A DNA stretch of 64,000 nucleotides, taken from NCBI GenBank assembly GCA_022316685.1, contig JAKJHU010000053.1:4147636-4211635 (forward strand), given 5' to 3'. Numbering within the stretch: the first letter of the stretch is position 1; each line of letters opens with the position of its first letter. The stretch comes from Progne subis subis. Its lineage: Eukaryota > Chordata > Aves > Passeriformes > Hirundinidae. Below, in pieces: positions 35,501 through 58,324 of the stretch. A program made the position numbers and the translations under genes. The notes under the pieces were generated by a model. That model worked only from the letters and a program-made list of their open reading frames with translations. It did no database searches and was not told where the DNA came from.

Positions 35501-36919
35501 CCCAGCCTAATGCCTGACTTAGCACAGTTACACCTAAGCTGCCTGGTGTTAAACTACCCCAGAAACACCAATATGAACTGCACCCTTGGATTCTATGCAG
35601 TTCCAAAAATACTGTCCAAATCATCAAGTACAGGCAATGCTTTGAGGAAAGGGCAGTGGGTAGAAGGGAACTTCAGCTTCCTTTCCTAGATAATTTTACT
35701 AGTATATGCTTTGAATTTTGCCAACTTTCAATTTTACTGGGAGGAGTTCTGCAAGGGGAAAAAACCAATTCTGACTGAAAGTTGTATGGTTTGTGCCAGT
35801 CTGCAGAAAATACTTGCAGGTTTAAGGCGTTGTCAAATTACAGATTTGAATAAAGCATCACAAGGCTGTTTGCTCCTTTCGTGCAATATTCTTACTGTAA
35901 ATAAATGAGTGTCCTGAAAGCTCTCCCTCTTTTCTTTTGCAGAATGGACAATATACAGTCTCACAGCACTGCTCATCCTAAGTGTTACAGCCATAATAGC
36001 AAAGATACTTCTGCACATTACCATGAGGTGAGTGTGGAGCAAAACCAACCACAGAGAACCAACGTCTCAGCTCTGAACCAAACCTGGGGATCCTCTCTGC
36101 TTTCCCATTGTCAGATTGGCCATATTTCAAACCAAGTTAGTTATTACATATTTGTATCCTCATAGAAGAGCCTAAATAAGCACAGTTGTTAATTTCCCAG
36201 TCTGTTAGAACACCATTCACTACCAGACTATCTCTTCTGCTCTTGATTTGACAAGATTTGTACTTTAGGAGGAAGGAGGAAAATGTTATCAGACATCCAG
36301 ATTTGGTGAGAAGAGGTCAAATTATCATAATACTTCTCAGGGAAAAAAATACCACCTCTACACTCATACCAAGTAAATTTTGTGTCCTCTGGATGGACAC
36401 TCACTGAAATGATGGGTGAGTTATCAACAAGTATTTACATAGTACAGACATGCTTAAATATACAAGGAAATTAATTTGTATTAATAGCAACTATAATAAT
36501 AACAATTACAGTCTGTAAGAGCCCTCAGCTTAAAGTCACTGCTGTCATTAGGGTGGCAAAAGGATGCCTAACTTCTCACTTGGTCAAGACAACTAAGAAA
36601 CACCCCAAAACCCTACATTTTGCACAGCAGGTGAAGGAATTGTCACAGATGTAGTAGAAGCTGTGAGCACTCCAGTGTAGAAGTTCTGCAAACATGTTAA
36701 TAACCATGGCTACCCAAACACATTAACACAAGAGTGAATTAACTCTTGTTTCCCAGGTCCCACCAGATTCCAGCTGCAGCTGAAACTGAAGATTGCAGTG
36801 ATGTCACTACTGCTGGTGAGATCTGGAGTATATTTTACCAACCATCCACATCAATATCCATCTTCAAGAAAAAGCTTCGAAATCAACAAGACGATTGCAA
36901 CCCACTGGTGGGAAACTGA
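14444..36919 (+). CDS. KREMEN1: KREMEN1 (kringle-containing transmembrane protein 1), complete, nine coding exons
   Basis: KREMEN1 is a type I surface receptor for Dickkopf proteins. With DKK1 it draws LRP5/6 into endocytosis and so lowers canonical Wnt signalling; without ligand it can act as a dependence receptor (family knowledge). Nine exons (14444-14522, 24320-24482, 27396-27487, 32117-32241, 32677-32830, 33666-33998, 34591-34749, 35943-36027, 36757-36919) join in one frame to give 450 residues (human about 473). Order: signal peptide about 1-20; kringle with paired cysteines 28-110; WSC domain about 115-203 (CFCGN, QPCGGDG); CUB about 210-314 (CGGNY, YSPDFPDTY, VCYWTI); Ser/Thr-rich stalk; transmembrane helix about 371-392; cytoplasmic tail 393-450 with the conserved block GEIWSIFY and ending PLVGN. 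The start is the first ATG before a hydrophobic leader and matches the human MAPPA-type start. KREMEN2 is less likely because near-identical kringle and WSC blocks match KREMEN1. Confidence 0.97.
21229..21440 (+). mobile_element. Endogenous retrovirus LTR fragment, avian ERV type
   Basis: It starts TGTCCTGGTTTCAGCTGG, then GAGCTGGTAGGGTGCTGTGT, AACATTGATAACACACTG and AGCAGGGGCACAAGAAGCC in the order found in a common avian ERV LTR. The 3' part of the LTR is missing, and no retroviral coding sequence lies beside it. It looks like a decayed solo or truncated LTR in KREMEN1 intron 1, in the same orientation as the gene. Confidence 0.8.
23203..23400 (-). repeat. CR1 LINE fragment, antisense
   Basis: It reads as the reverse complement of CR1: GGTCATGTTGTCCAACTGCT, then TTTGGAATATCTCCAAGGAT, then CAGCCTCCCTGGGTGACTTA. 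Confidence 0.85.
23470..23557 (+). repeat. CR1 LINE 3' end fragment, sense
   Basis: GGGTTGGAACTGGGTGATCT and CAAACCATTCTGTGATT are the sense CR1 3' terminus. It lies 70 bases from an antisense CR1 copy. Confidence 0.85.
24320..24482 (+). CDS. KREMEN1: KREMEN1 exon 2 (kringle N-terminal half)
   Basis: Acceptor TTCTTCCCAG, donor GTAAGA. It encodes CYTANGADYRGTQNQT, KPCLFWNETF and GEGGLGEHNYCR, the kringle core, with N-glycosylation sequons NQT and NET. It is preceded by a 9.8 kb intron. Confidence 0.97.
24483..27395 (+). other. KREMEN1 intron 2
   Basis: AT-rich with a short (ATC)n near 26865-26880. No recognised gene or long repeat. Confidence 0.85.
27396..27487 (+). CDS. KREMEN1: KREMEN1 exon 3 (kringle C-terminal half)
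   Basis: Acceptor CTCTTTCAG, donor GTAAGA. It encodes NPDGDVSPWCYIAEHEDG and YWKYCEIPSC, closing the kringle. Confidence 0.97.
28488..28535 (+). repeat. (GTTTT)n low-complexity tract
   Basis: Degenerate GTTTT/T-rich simple repeat in KREMEN1 intron 3. Confidence 0.85.
31760..31779 (+). repeat. A20 homopolymer
   Basis: A run followed by ACC-interrupted A tracts in KREMEN1 intron 3. Confidence 0.9.
32117..32241 (+). CDS. KREMEN1: KREMEN1 exon 4 (WSC start)
   Basis: Acceptor CTTGGCAG, donor GTGATT. It encodes MPGNLGCYKDHGEPPPLTG and TIQTCISSCRSQQFK, the start of the WSC domain. Confidence 0.97.
32242..32676 (+). other. KREMEN1 intron 4
   Basis: A 435-base intron with no recognised element. 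Confidence 0.9.
32677..32830 (+). CDS. KREMEN1: KREMEN1 exon 5 (WSC end)
   Basis: Acceptor TTGTCAAAG, with a poor polypyrimidine tract; donor GTAAGT. It encodes FAGMESGYACFCGNNPDYW and CFGDHTQPCGGDG. Intron 4 is only 435 bases. Confidence 0.96.
32831..33665 (+). other. KREMEN1 intron 5
   Basis: It ends in a long T/C tract (about 33596-33660) running into the CUB-exon acceptor. Otherwise unremarkable. Confidence 0.9.
33666..33998 (+). CDS. KREMEN1: KREMEN1 exon 6 (CUB domain)
   Basis: A very long pyrimidine-rich tract ends TTTTCATAG; donor GTAAGA. It encodes an entire CUB domain (GACGGNYTSA, YSPDFPDTYGTG, MVELLDGYTYHVLARF, LDFVILYFFSDD). Confidence 0.97.
33999..34590 (+). other. KREMEN1 intron 6
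   Basis: No recognised element. Confidence 0.9.
34591..34749 (+). CDS. KREMEN1: KREMEN1 exon 7 (juxtamembrane stalk)
   Basis: Acceptor GTGTTTTCAG, donor GTAAGG. It encodes AVKDNVHPNK, ERINEQANLS and SSKILYVITTSPSHP, the less conserved extracellular stalk of KREMEN1. Confidence 0.95.
34750..35942 (+). other. KREMEN1 intron 7
   Basis: No recognised transposon. About 35330-35510 is locally rich in C and CCC but carries no identifiable domain. Confidence 0.85.
35943..36027 (+). CDS. KREMEN1: KREMEN1 exon 8 (transmembrane helix)
   Basis: Acceptor TTCTTTTGCAG, donor GTGAGT. It encodes EWTIYSLTALLILSVTAI and AKILLHIT, matching human WTVYGLATLLILTVTAIVAK. Confidence 0.96.
36028..36756 (+). other. 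KREMEN1 intron 8
   Basis: No recognised element. Confidence 0.9.
36757..36919 (+). CDS. KREMEN1: KREMEN1 exon 9 (cytoplasmic tail, stop)
   Basis: The acceptor is GTTTCCCAG. It encodes SHQIPAAAETEDCSD and GEIWSIFYQPSTSISIFKKK, ending NPLVGN with TGA at 36917-36919. Human ends NPLVSD. Confidence 0.95.
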
Positions 36920-39900
36920 AGTGCCTTTTATTCTGCAAGAATTGATCTTCTTAAAATCCAGGTGACTTGAGATTAATCTTCCTTTTTTTTCCCCTCCCAC
37001 TCTCATACCTGTTTTTCAACAAGTCCATTTCCAAAGGCCTTTGAGTGACTTTGCCTATCTGCTGTTCTCTTGGATATACCAGTGACAACAGATTTCATTG
37101 CAGCAGTAATTTCAAAATACCTAGTGCTCCTCAAGTCTGTAGTGCTGTTAATTACTGCCTTTAAACCATTGCACTTAAAAAAGATGGAAAAACTTGTAAA
37201 ATTCAAGATGTCCTGTACCCCTGCCAAAGGTAACTGAAGGGGTATCTACAGGCTGAGATTTCTTGTGTCCCTCTTGCCTGTACCCCTGGATTATATCAGG
37301 CTACTTTAGTCCTTTATTCTCAAGGCTGAACACAGAGGTGGGTATGGATAACCTGTTCAGCTACCACAGCAAACAGAGCTTATTTGCCTTGATGTAAGCA
37401 CATTTAAATGGTACTATGCAGTGGAATGGGAATCAAAGACTGGAAAAATTATCAGCCTGGTTGCTCAGTGCTGTGCTCTTTCTGCATTTTCTGATTCTGC
37501 ATCTGCAAGCAGAGATGCAAACACAAAAAATCAAATTCAGGATGCCTCTAAAACAAGATTCAGCTACAAATGTGCATTTTGATTGACTAGTGCTCGACAC
37601 CAGGTCAAGGCCTTTTAAATGACTCTGTATGACCCATCATTCACTGATGTTTATGATAATTTTGTTCATATTCACAGTGATCCTTTGTGCTCCAGCCTGA
37701 CAGCCACCATTCATCCTGGGTGTAAGCTTAGGACTTCTGAAAGGACTCTCCATAAAAGTATCTCCATACTAAAGATACTGTAATCCACTGAATTCTTATC
37801 AAGGAGGCTGACTAACAGATTTTTACTCTGAAATCACATGTATTAATCTCAGCAGCCCAAACTATTTACAAAGTTGTAGGCTGCTATCACCAACTCACCT
37901 GGGCCAGGCTGTGCAGCTGAACATGCATGGAACAGCTGCCTTGACACTTACTGTGAGGAGAAGTGTCTCCTTGCCTGCAACACTAACACTAAACTCAATT
38001 TTTAAGGTAATTGCCTTAATTGTCAAAGAACTAAAACATCAGTGGGGTTCTGATCTGTGAACCATTTTCTCTCTGATTGCAATAGACAGCATTAACTATT
38101 TCTTCTCTTTGGTAGTCTGACTGTCCATCCACAATACTCAGATTTCTCATCCCACCACCACAAGTGGGAAACAAGTAATTCCAAGGGATCAGCACTGAGT
38201 GTTTCAGCCTCAGCAAGTTCAGACCAGCAAGATATTTGGGAAAAACTGTCAATGCAAATGTCAGATAAATTGACCAGCAAAGTTTACAGTGGGCAGCTCC
38301 TCAAACTCAGAGGAGGTTCACTGAGAACCATTAAACTACAGTAACTCTGGTTTAGTTTGAACTGAAGCCAATGGTCTGCATATACCAGATGTGCAGTCAG
38401 AGAACATCTTATTAAGTGCATCTGCAAAAGGTAATTAAGAAAAGTAAGAAAATTGTCACCAAGTTTAAATTCATTGTAGTATCTGCCCTTATGTTTTTTA
38501 ATGTGTAACTCCCTCCTTTTTGTGAGAACTACAGACTTCATTGAAAAAACAGGGCATAAAGAATTAAGCAGTGAAATATTGTTCTTTACCACTGTAGATC
38601 TGGCCTTTTACCTGAACTGAATTCAGTCCAGCTCGATTTATGTACCACAGATGAGTGCTAGAGACAGCTGAACAATATCACAATGCATGCTTAAAAGAAA
38701 CCAGACTTTACTGAGCCAGCAATTACAGAATTGTTTATATTAAAAAATGGAATAGCATGGGAACATCCAGTACTTCTTGCATGAGCTGCTGGAAAGAATG
38801 CAGGAAAATATAATTACAGTATTAGCTAAAATGAAGACAAGACAAATTGTAAAAAATATGCTGGTTCTCTCTTACGTGTCATCATGTTGGACCAAAAACC
38901 ATTGTCTGTCTCAGACCCAACCAAAGTTCTGAAATTGCCTTTTTTAAAAGTAAGGTTTTACACCATTCTTTGTGGAGAAAGAGTTCACCTCAGAGATTCA
39001 CAGCAAAACAAAGTAGGTTGGTTCCTAAGCATCCTTAATTTGGTGCACAAATAGGAAACCAGGCAGAGAGAAACACAGTGTGGTGCCAGATCCTCAGGAG
39101 CTGTTACGAGCACATAGTGCTTATCACAAAGTGATGAAGTTTTCCTTGCCTTATCAAATGCAAGTTAAACATTTTGTCAGAGAGACATTCATAAAGCAGT
39201 TCCCTAATGGTGATTGACTGAAAAAAACACCAGGAACACCCAGTGACTGATTTACACCTACTACAAAAAGAAAAAATACAGCAGGTTATGCTTACGCTTT
39301 TCTTCCTTAGTGAGGAATTTAATTTCACTATAAAATTAGAGAAAATACCATTACAAACAGCAACAAAGACTGATGCTACCAATGCAAAATCTAGAGAATT
39401 CAAGAAGTGAGATTTTTGCATTGCTCCCTTAGCTCCTCAAATATTTTTGAAATAAAATTGTATTTCATAGGATTTTCATGGAGAACATGAATAGAATTTA
39501 TGTACACAAGTCCTATAAAACCAGCACTTACAGCAGATTAACTGGTCATGGCAACAAAAAACATGACTATATTAGACAGTGCATGGGTAATACACTGATA
39601 AAAGCATGGAACAAATTATGTTCCCCCCACCAAATCTTTCAGACTGGCTGATTCTCAATGATTCCAGTGCTAGCAAACAGAGCAATGGACGGAAATTCAT
39701 GGACAGGGTCCCTCAAATAGCACTTATTACCTCACAGGGCTGAGACCATGAAGAGCAGGTAGATCTCCAGTATGGATTTTTTCAAAATGTGGTAGGGTCA
39801 CTCACACTCCTAGTGCAGACACTTCAGGGTGTGGTGATTTATGGCCAAGATGTGTGGTATCCATAACATTTTTTATCTTTGCTGTAAGGGTTTGGGGGGA

Positions 39901-41955
39901 AAAGAAGCAAGAAGTGTGACCATGCACGAGTGTTGTAATCCCACAAAAGAAATGCCCCTACTACACAGCCAGCTGAGAGCTGGCAGCTGGAGAGCAGGGA
40001 CACCTCAGGATCTTGGTGTTTAAACCATTTTCTTCAACAAATTGAAAATAACTGCAGAAGAGGAATTTGTTTGGAATTGTACCTGAACGGCCTTCTGAGC
40101 TCCTGCCTAGCAGTTCCCTCAAGAGGCTGGACAGCTGCAAACGTGACACAATGTCAAAAGCAACTGTTGTGACAACCAAAGCACCATGAGGAGCTGCCTC
40201 CTCATCCACATGGATTTCAGCTCCTGCTCTGGCCCCCTGCTCACCCTTGTGCTGGTGTGACCAGCTGTGCAGTGGTGCAATAAACTGATCAGGTCAAAAA
40301 CTGCCACGGCTTTTTCTTCCCTGAGTTACTTTTTACAGAGCTGAGCTCTCTGACCTTGCTCTCTGGGTGGGAGATGAGCTCAGAGCTCCCCGAGTCCACA
40401 GCTAAGCAGACAATAAGCCATAGGACAAGGAGAGATGTCTGCCCCAGGAGCTGGGGCAATGAGCACTTCTGCTGGAACTGCCACAGCAGCGAAGTGTGAG
40501 CCTGCTGCCTTCACACAGCACCCCAGTTCCAGCAGCCTGCACTGTGTGTGCACCTCAGGTGGAAAGGGGCCAGCTGGACAAGTGCCTTCCCTCATTCAAA
40601 CTCTACATTTAAAACTAGTTTAGTTTGTTGACTACATGATTTTATATGTATTTTTATCTTAATATTGTTATGTTGTGGGAAAATAAGAGACTTTGTTATG
40701 TAAAAATGTGTGATGTGTTATCATAGTAATATATATATTTGTATATGTATAGGAAATGCGTTATTTAATACAGCATATTATGCTTGTTTCTTGCTAACAT
40801 TTTATAGGAAGAAAAGATGTTAGTTTACACTCTGGGAAAAATTAATTTTCTATACACTGTAACCATGGGGGGGGTAGGGGGGGAAAAATCAAAGATACTT
40901 CTTTGGTATATATGATAGAAAGACATTGAGAATAGAGAACTCAGCCTCAGTTTTGTGACAGAATAGATGCTGATAATTGCTGTAAGAAACACTTTCCTCC
41001 TTTGAATCTTATTTCTAGCCTGTAATTATATTACGCTGTTCATCAGATTCTGCAAATTCATATGCATATACTCTCTAGATGATTTTTACCACCAAAGATG
41101 TAATCTGCTTTTTCAATCAAGCATTAACATCATCTTCTTTAGGACTTGTTTCTGCCAGATTTTCTACAGCCAGGACAATGCTGAGGAAGTTTATCACATT
41201 GCTCATATGGACTACCCAGTAGGATTGCAGAATTAAACTCTATGTATTCCAAACTCCCCCTGGAAATAGTATAAATAGGGGATTTTTTATGGATAGTCCT
41301 GGAAACTGCACTGAATCTGCAGCCTGGATGAATACAGGCCAAACCCATCAGCAGACACAGAACGAGCATAAATAGCTATTCCACTTTCATCTTCTGCTTA
41401 ATAAACCTTCTCAGGCAGTGGGAAGGAACAGATTTTTCTAGTGCACCACTTTGCCTAAAGGAAGGGTGAACTACACAAACAATCCTGACAAAAACTTGTC
41501 CAACTAGCTCTTACTGCCTTGCAGCAGTATTTCACAATCTTCCAATGAAATACAATTCACTGATAGTTTCACCTGAATATTGTTCTGGACATTTATGGAC
41601 AATTCTGCTACCTTGAGAGTGAAAAATACAGTTGCCTTCAGACTGCCAATTTTTTCGTAACAACACATCCCCACTACACAAACATTTCACACCACTCATA
41701 CTCTCTCAAATTTATGGAGCACCTGTGCTTTGGGATGAAATCTGGCATCATGAACTTCAGTCTAAAGACATTTTGCTACCAAAAATCCAAAAGCTGTCAC
41801 ATGAACCACATAAGGCTGTCAAGAAACCTGAATAAATCAAACTTGAGATGACCCGCAGCTGAAATATGCGCTGTGTTTGTAACTGTTCACTCTGCATTCA
41901 GCAAATGGTTGTAAATAATAATTATGAAAAATAAACACAGTATATTTGTGCAGGA
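36920..41955 (+). other. Probable KREMEN1 3' UTR (about 5 kb)
   Basis: It follows the KREMEN1 stop with no recognised coding blocks. AATAAA hexamers occur at 39451, 40279, 41400, 41930 and 41995, so alternative polyadenylation is possible. The long extent is inferred from the gene family's long 3' UTR and is not shown by sequence alone. Confidence 0.5.
41930..41935 (+). terminator. Candidate distal KREMEN1 polyadenylation signal
   Basis: AATAAA followed within 20 bases by a T/GT-rich stretch (TATATTTGTGCAGG). A second AATAAA lies at 41995. Confidence 0.4.
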
Positions 41956-44060
41956 TGAGTTCAGTTAGGATGACTAAAGTGTATACAAACATGAAATAAA
42001 GGAGGCAGAGCACTGCCTGCTATACATGTTAGAAGAGACTACTAGAGCTGAGAATGATTACTTAATATATAAAGTATGATTCTGCTCTAAGACACAATTT
42101 CTGAGGTAAAAGCAAATTGAAAGTTTTCAGTTTACGTGTTTTCAAACTTTTAGAAAGAACTGTAACAATTCTTTCAGTGTTTGCTTTGCAAATTGCAGCA
42201 ACGTTTAATGCTGTTTCCACTTTCTTGCAAGATTCATCTTTTCCTCCTGGCCAAAATAATGCTACAGTTTACATAAAATGTTGCTGAAGGTTTCTTAAAC
42301 ACCAGAAAAACAGTGACAAATACCAAAACTGTCTCCAGCTTTTCATGGGAAGACTCATTTTTCTTTTAGAAACACAGTTGTCATAGGGGACCAGCCTCCC
42401 CTTACACAGCAGAGGTTACCTGGCTCTCCTTTCTTGCCATTCTGGTTATAAGACTCTGATGCTTTGGTTCTTTTCTGGGAACTGTTCCCTTCTTCTTTCT
42501 TGGTTGTTTCCTAAGCCACAGTTTCATTCCCCACGAGGGAAATGTGTTCTTTATTCTGAAAGAGACACTTTTCTATGAAGCATTTAAGTCACAGGAGCAA
42601 GGTGCTTTCACTGCAAGATAAAATATCTGGTTTCAGGTAATGCTATTGTCTCCCTGGCCAGAGAATTAGGCCAAGCTGGCTCCACAGGGTTTGAACTTGG
42701 CCATCCTTTTAAGGACATTTTTCTCTTCACACTACCCAAGTAACAACAAACGGTACCTAACAGCTGTCACAGGATTTGACAGATGCACACAATATTGCAG
42801 ATAGTGTTACAGAAACACCAAGTGTTACCATAATGTACAATCCATTAGAATAATCTGCTCCTGCTTGTCTTTTTCTACTCTGTCGAGGTTCTGTGGAGGT
42901 TTGTGGTGCCCCACAGGACTCTCAGTTTGTCACAAATTAGTTCTTTAAACATCAAACCTGAAAAGTAAAAAGAACGTCCCCCCCTTGCCAAGTATCAAAA
43001 TGTTCATTTTGGACAGAAATATTTTCATTTAGTCATTTTTTAAAAACCATAACAAAGACTAGACAGAATATCACAGGGAGCTAAGCACTCACAGAAGTTC
43101 AGCCAGCAGCCCACCACTGTCTTTCATGGGCTCACTGATGATTCTGTGGGACACTGAGGGTGGTGCTATGTCCTGTTCTTAGAAGCACAATCACCTGGCA
43201 GCGATCTTCAGAACAGGGAACAAGAAAACAGAACACCAGCAGCAACAGCCAACAGGGGTGGAGGGAGGGAAAGAAGGGAGATTCAGCCCTATCATCATAT
43301 GAGTTACCAGCCACCCACATATGGTTGTAGAAACACATTTCATTAACTGATTTGCATATAAAAGGCATATCTGTAATCACTGGGCATTGCCAAGATTCTA
43401 CTGATTGAGTGAAAAAAGAGGCACATACTTTAATTGGGAAGCACTTGCTCCTGTTGCTCTCCCATTATTGTGCCTGTGTTCCCACACAGACCAGGCTTTC
43501 CATTGTACCTGAGATCAGGATGAGAACTGGTCCTCATGCTACGAAATAATAACAGTCTGTCATCCCACATGGAGTTAGCACGTACGAAACAAGGAGGGCT
43601 GGAGAGAAGCAAGGCTCATTTCTTGGCTGAATCCTGAGGTGATTGAATTACAGTGCATTTGAACATGGATGAGAGAAGGGAGAAGTCCAGGGGATTACCA
43701 GGTGAAAATCTTGGGGAGAAGGAAGAAGCTGGAGAATCCTGGAAAAGGCTCTGTGAGTGTAACATTGGATGGGAAATGAATACACAATTCATTGAACTGT
43801 TTACACAATAACATACATAAATACACATGTACAGACACACATAGAGCCACACACCTCCAGGCTCCCCTCTTCTAGTGTCTGCAGAAACATCTCTGATGAA
43901 ATTGTGCTCTCTGCTGACAAAACAAGTACCACAGTATTGATTTTCACTTAAGCAGGACCACTGATTCCATGATCCAGGGCAAGGACCTGGATCTAGCTTG
44001 ACTATTCAAGCTATGATTTACCCAGTTGTGTCCACCTGTATCATGCTCTCTCAAAACAAT
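41956..44060. other. Intergenic DNA between convergent KREMEN1 and ZNRF3
   Basis: No gene, RNA or long repeat recognised. It is where the two tail-to-tail transcripts should end, but either UTR could extend into it. Confidence 0.5.
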
Positions 44061-47000
44061 TTTATTTCAGGACAATAAATTACTTTTACCTGAAATTACA
44101 GAAGAGTTAAGTTCCTCTACCACAAAGCAGGTTCCAAACATAAATGAGGATTTCTTTTAGCAGATGTGGTACTTCTCATGTGCCTCGGGGGCTTCAGGGG
44201 CTTGTGTGACACCTACCCCCCCACTGCCCCCCAATAACTGCTGTGCTGTGTAACACATACATATCACCTGTTATTTAAAAAAAATGAAAAATTGTTATTA
44301 GAGTTCATCTCAGTATATCTAGGATTATACTTTGAGGAGAACAGCTACCTATGTCCTTTCCCCCAAAACAAGAAGAACAACTCCCACATGTATATGCAAT
44401 AAAACTGTATTTTTTGTGTGGTTTTGCCTTTTTTTTTTCTTTTAATACAGACATTTGTACACTTTCTTACAAAACTGCAAGTAACTACACTTTTCTTAAA
44501 TCATTTTTGGTCGGCAAGTACTGTAAAATCTTTGTGTGCAATTATCATGTATTTACAGGGCCTCGTGTTAGTGATTTTCAATGATTATTACAATAATGTC
44601 ACACACTCTCAACATAAGACATGGCTTAAGATAAATATATTAGTAAATAAATATTCTGAGAACATATTTCCATACATGAAATGTGCTGCTATACATATAC
44701 AGAATATATACAAGATGCTTTCTAGCTTTTAAAACATTTTTAAAAATGGTAATGAAGGAGAAAGAGCCCTTTGACCATATTACAAAATCTTTACAGCAAA
44801 TTTTATACAAAACAATTTTAAGTGCTATAAGACAATTTTAATTAAAAACATTTTAAATAGTGCCTCATGAGCCAAACACAACGACAACTGTTCATGTAAG
44901 TAGTAGAAAGGCATTTTGTTATAAAAACCATCTATCATGGCCAGCTAGCCCGTGAGTCTGCACTGGACAGAGTTTTATGTTAAATGTCAGACCCAGACAG
45001 AAGGCAGGTGTAGGGTGTCTGATATGGCCTGCAGAGACTTGTACCAGCAGAGATTTCCACAATGTGTGGGACCAGTACATCTGGGGTCACTGTGAGCCAG
45101 AATATCCAAATCTTTTTAAGAACCACTTTTACCACAGTGTGCTGTTTTAGTTACAGAGTACAATGTATCTTAGGTGGCCTTTACAGTGCCTCACAAAACA
45201 CCAAGCAGAATAACCAAGCTAGTATACCATAGCTTCTACAATGCATTTCCTTTTTTAATGGAGGAAGGAGAGGGTAAGACTCAAAAATTAAAAAAAAAAA
45301 AAAAAAAAAACCAAAAAACTCCAAAAATCACAAAACTTTAGAGTTTGTTCTCCCAACACATACCACTTACTTCAGTCATTCAGAGAATGAATAAGTTTTT
45401 AATAAGCTTTATACACAGAAAATGTGTTTATTGAAACTTTTCTTTTAATCTTACACCCAGATATTGCCTTGTATTAATTCTCTGAACAGCTGAATTTTAG
45501 TGCTTGTTGATTGAAAAGATGTAGTGTAAATTCCTTTAGGTGGAACTTTTTTCCTAACTTACTGGGTATGAAAGCAAAAGGAAACAGACCAACATATTTG
45601 CTATTTCCTAGATCTTTCCTTCTTTTAAAATAGTTCATTTGGGACTACAGAGAATACAAGTTAGCTTTGCTGGGTCTCACAACCAGCCCAGTGCTGTCAA
45701 GGGCATTGCTTTGGCAGAATATGAAGTGTTCATCTCTATTTCATATCATTGAAGTATCTCCAAAGTGTACTGAACATAGGACAAATCTTGTCAGAAGACT
45801 GGCACTGTGGGCATTAAATACTTAGTTTCCCTTTAGAAGAATTCCTGCTGTGAATACACCACAGGATGACACTGTGTCCTCAGGCACATGCAGCATGACA
45901 GGCAATTTAACCCATGCTATGGTAGCCTCTTACTCAGAAGCTGCTGTTTCCACAGGAAACAATTGCTATCAGAAGTGACGACATACATTATCTCATGATA
46001 ACAAACATCCCCACTAGGACAAGAACAAGAACAAAAGTATGTGCCCAGGCTAATGGGGTACAGAGAGCACTCTGTACACAAGACAAAAATGAAGCACAAC
46101 TGGCTGGGCCCAAGAAACCTTTAAAACAGATCAATCTATGGAAGCTACATCAACCACAGCAAAGAAGAAAACAATGATCAAACCAAGTCCCTCACTTTCC
46201 CACACACACAAAAGGTGACAAGCACTGCTTCCCTTAGGCATGCTTGCAGCCTGGAAGGAAACAAGAAACCCTGTCTCCAAAATGAGCCAGCAAAGCTGCA
46301 AGCACACTGCAAGCTCTGTTTTCCTGCACATGCCAGCGTTCCTCACAGCCGTAACAGGGGCTACAGGTGCCTGAAACACTTCCTATGGAAGGAAAAGTTC
46401 ATTACCTACGAAGGTAATAATACCCTTTTTTCTAAGCACTTCGTTCGAGCATCTGCTTGAGGGAGAGGTCCCCAGCATTCTTCACTCGTCAGGAGATACA
46501 ATGAGGTCCACAGTTTAAATACAGGAAGTGAGGATGAGAACATTCTGAGCTATCAGTTTCCTTACCCCCACTCTGTTGAAAGTAATCCTAATGGCAGGAC
46601 ACCTTCCTAGCCAAACCATCAGAGCAGCATGAAAGGGGGGAAGAAGGGAAGAGGAGAAAGGAGACAGTCCAATGCTTCACCTCCCTCAAAATCACTCACG
46701 TAACTTGCTGGCTGCTAGGATTTGCTACTGGGATTGGTCAGTATCTGAGCATCCATTCAGCAGCTGCATCCCTCTGGATTACTATATTTCAAGGTGCTAT
46801 CTGGTTTCTAAGGCAGGTGTAGCCCTGAGCTTATCAAAGGCTGGACTCCTTCAAGCAGGAGATAACAGCATCTACACATAGCCTGGCTTATTTAACACAC
46901 TGTTACCTCTCAGCAAGAGGTCACTTCTAAAAAGAAAATATAAATAACACTTTGTCATTAATATAGAAATGGCACTAGAGCTCAGAAATGCTCCACACCA

Positions 47001-47220
47001 TGTCCCACATGGGCTTTGCACACAAATCAAGGCCTGAAGGCTTCAGGCAGGAGGGACAAATGAGACAATCAAACTGATGTGAACACAGAGGAAGTAGGGG
47101 AGGGACTTCTCCACATTACCACTTTTGTGTGTTTGTCAAAGCTTAAAAAAAAATGAAGTCCATGAGAATTTGGAGTCTCTGATAAGCTCCGCTTCTCCAT
47201 CTGGGATCATCTGGACAGGT
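44061..47220 (-). other. Probable ZNRF3 3' UTR
   Basis: Sequence downstream (minus strand) of the inferred ZNRF3 stop. Minus-strand signals are AATAAA at 44061-44066 and 45427-45432, and ATTAAA at 44441-44446. A plus-strand AATAAA with a T/GT-rich sequence after it is at 44398-44403, so the assignment of this DNA to one gene is not certain. An A21 run lies at 45290-45310. Confidence 0.45.
45290..45310 (+). repeat. A21 homopolymer
   Basis: A run within the presumed ZNRF3 3' UTR, so a U tract in that transcript. Confidence 0.9.

Positions 47221-58324
<11,104 letters not shown>

Noticed and set aside
40380..40623. Locally GC-rich stretch with overlapping open frames between KREMEN1 and ZNRF3
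   Set aside because: Short, no domain, no splice or start context; read as part of the KREMEN1 3' UTR.
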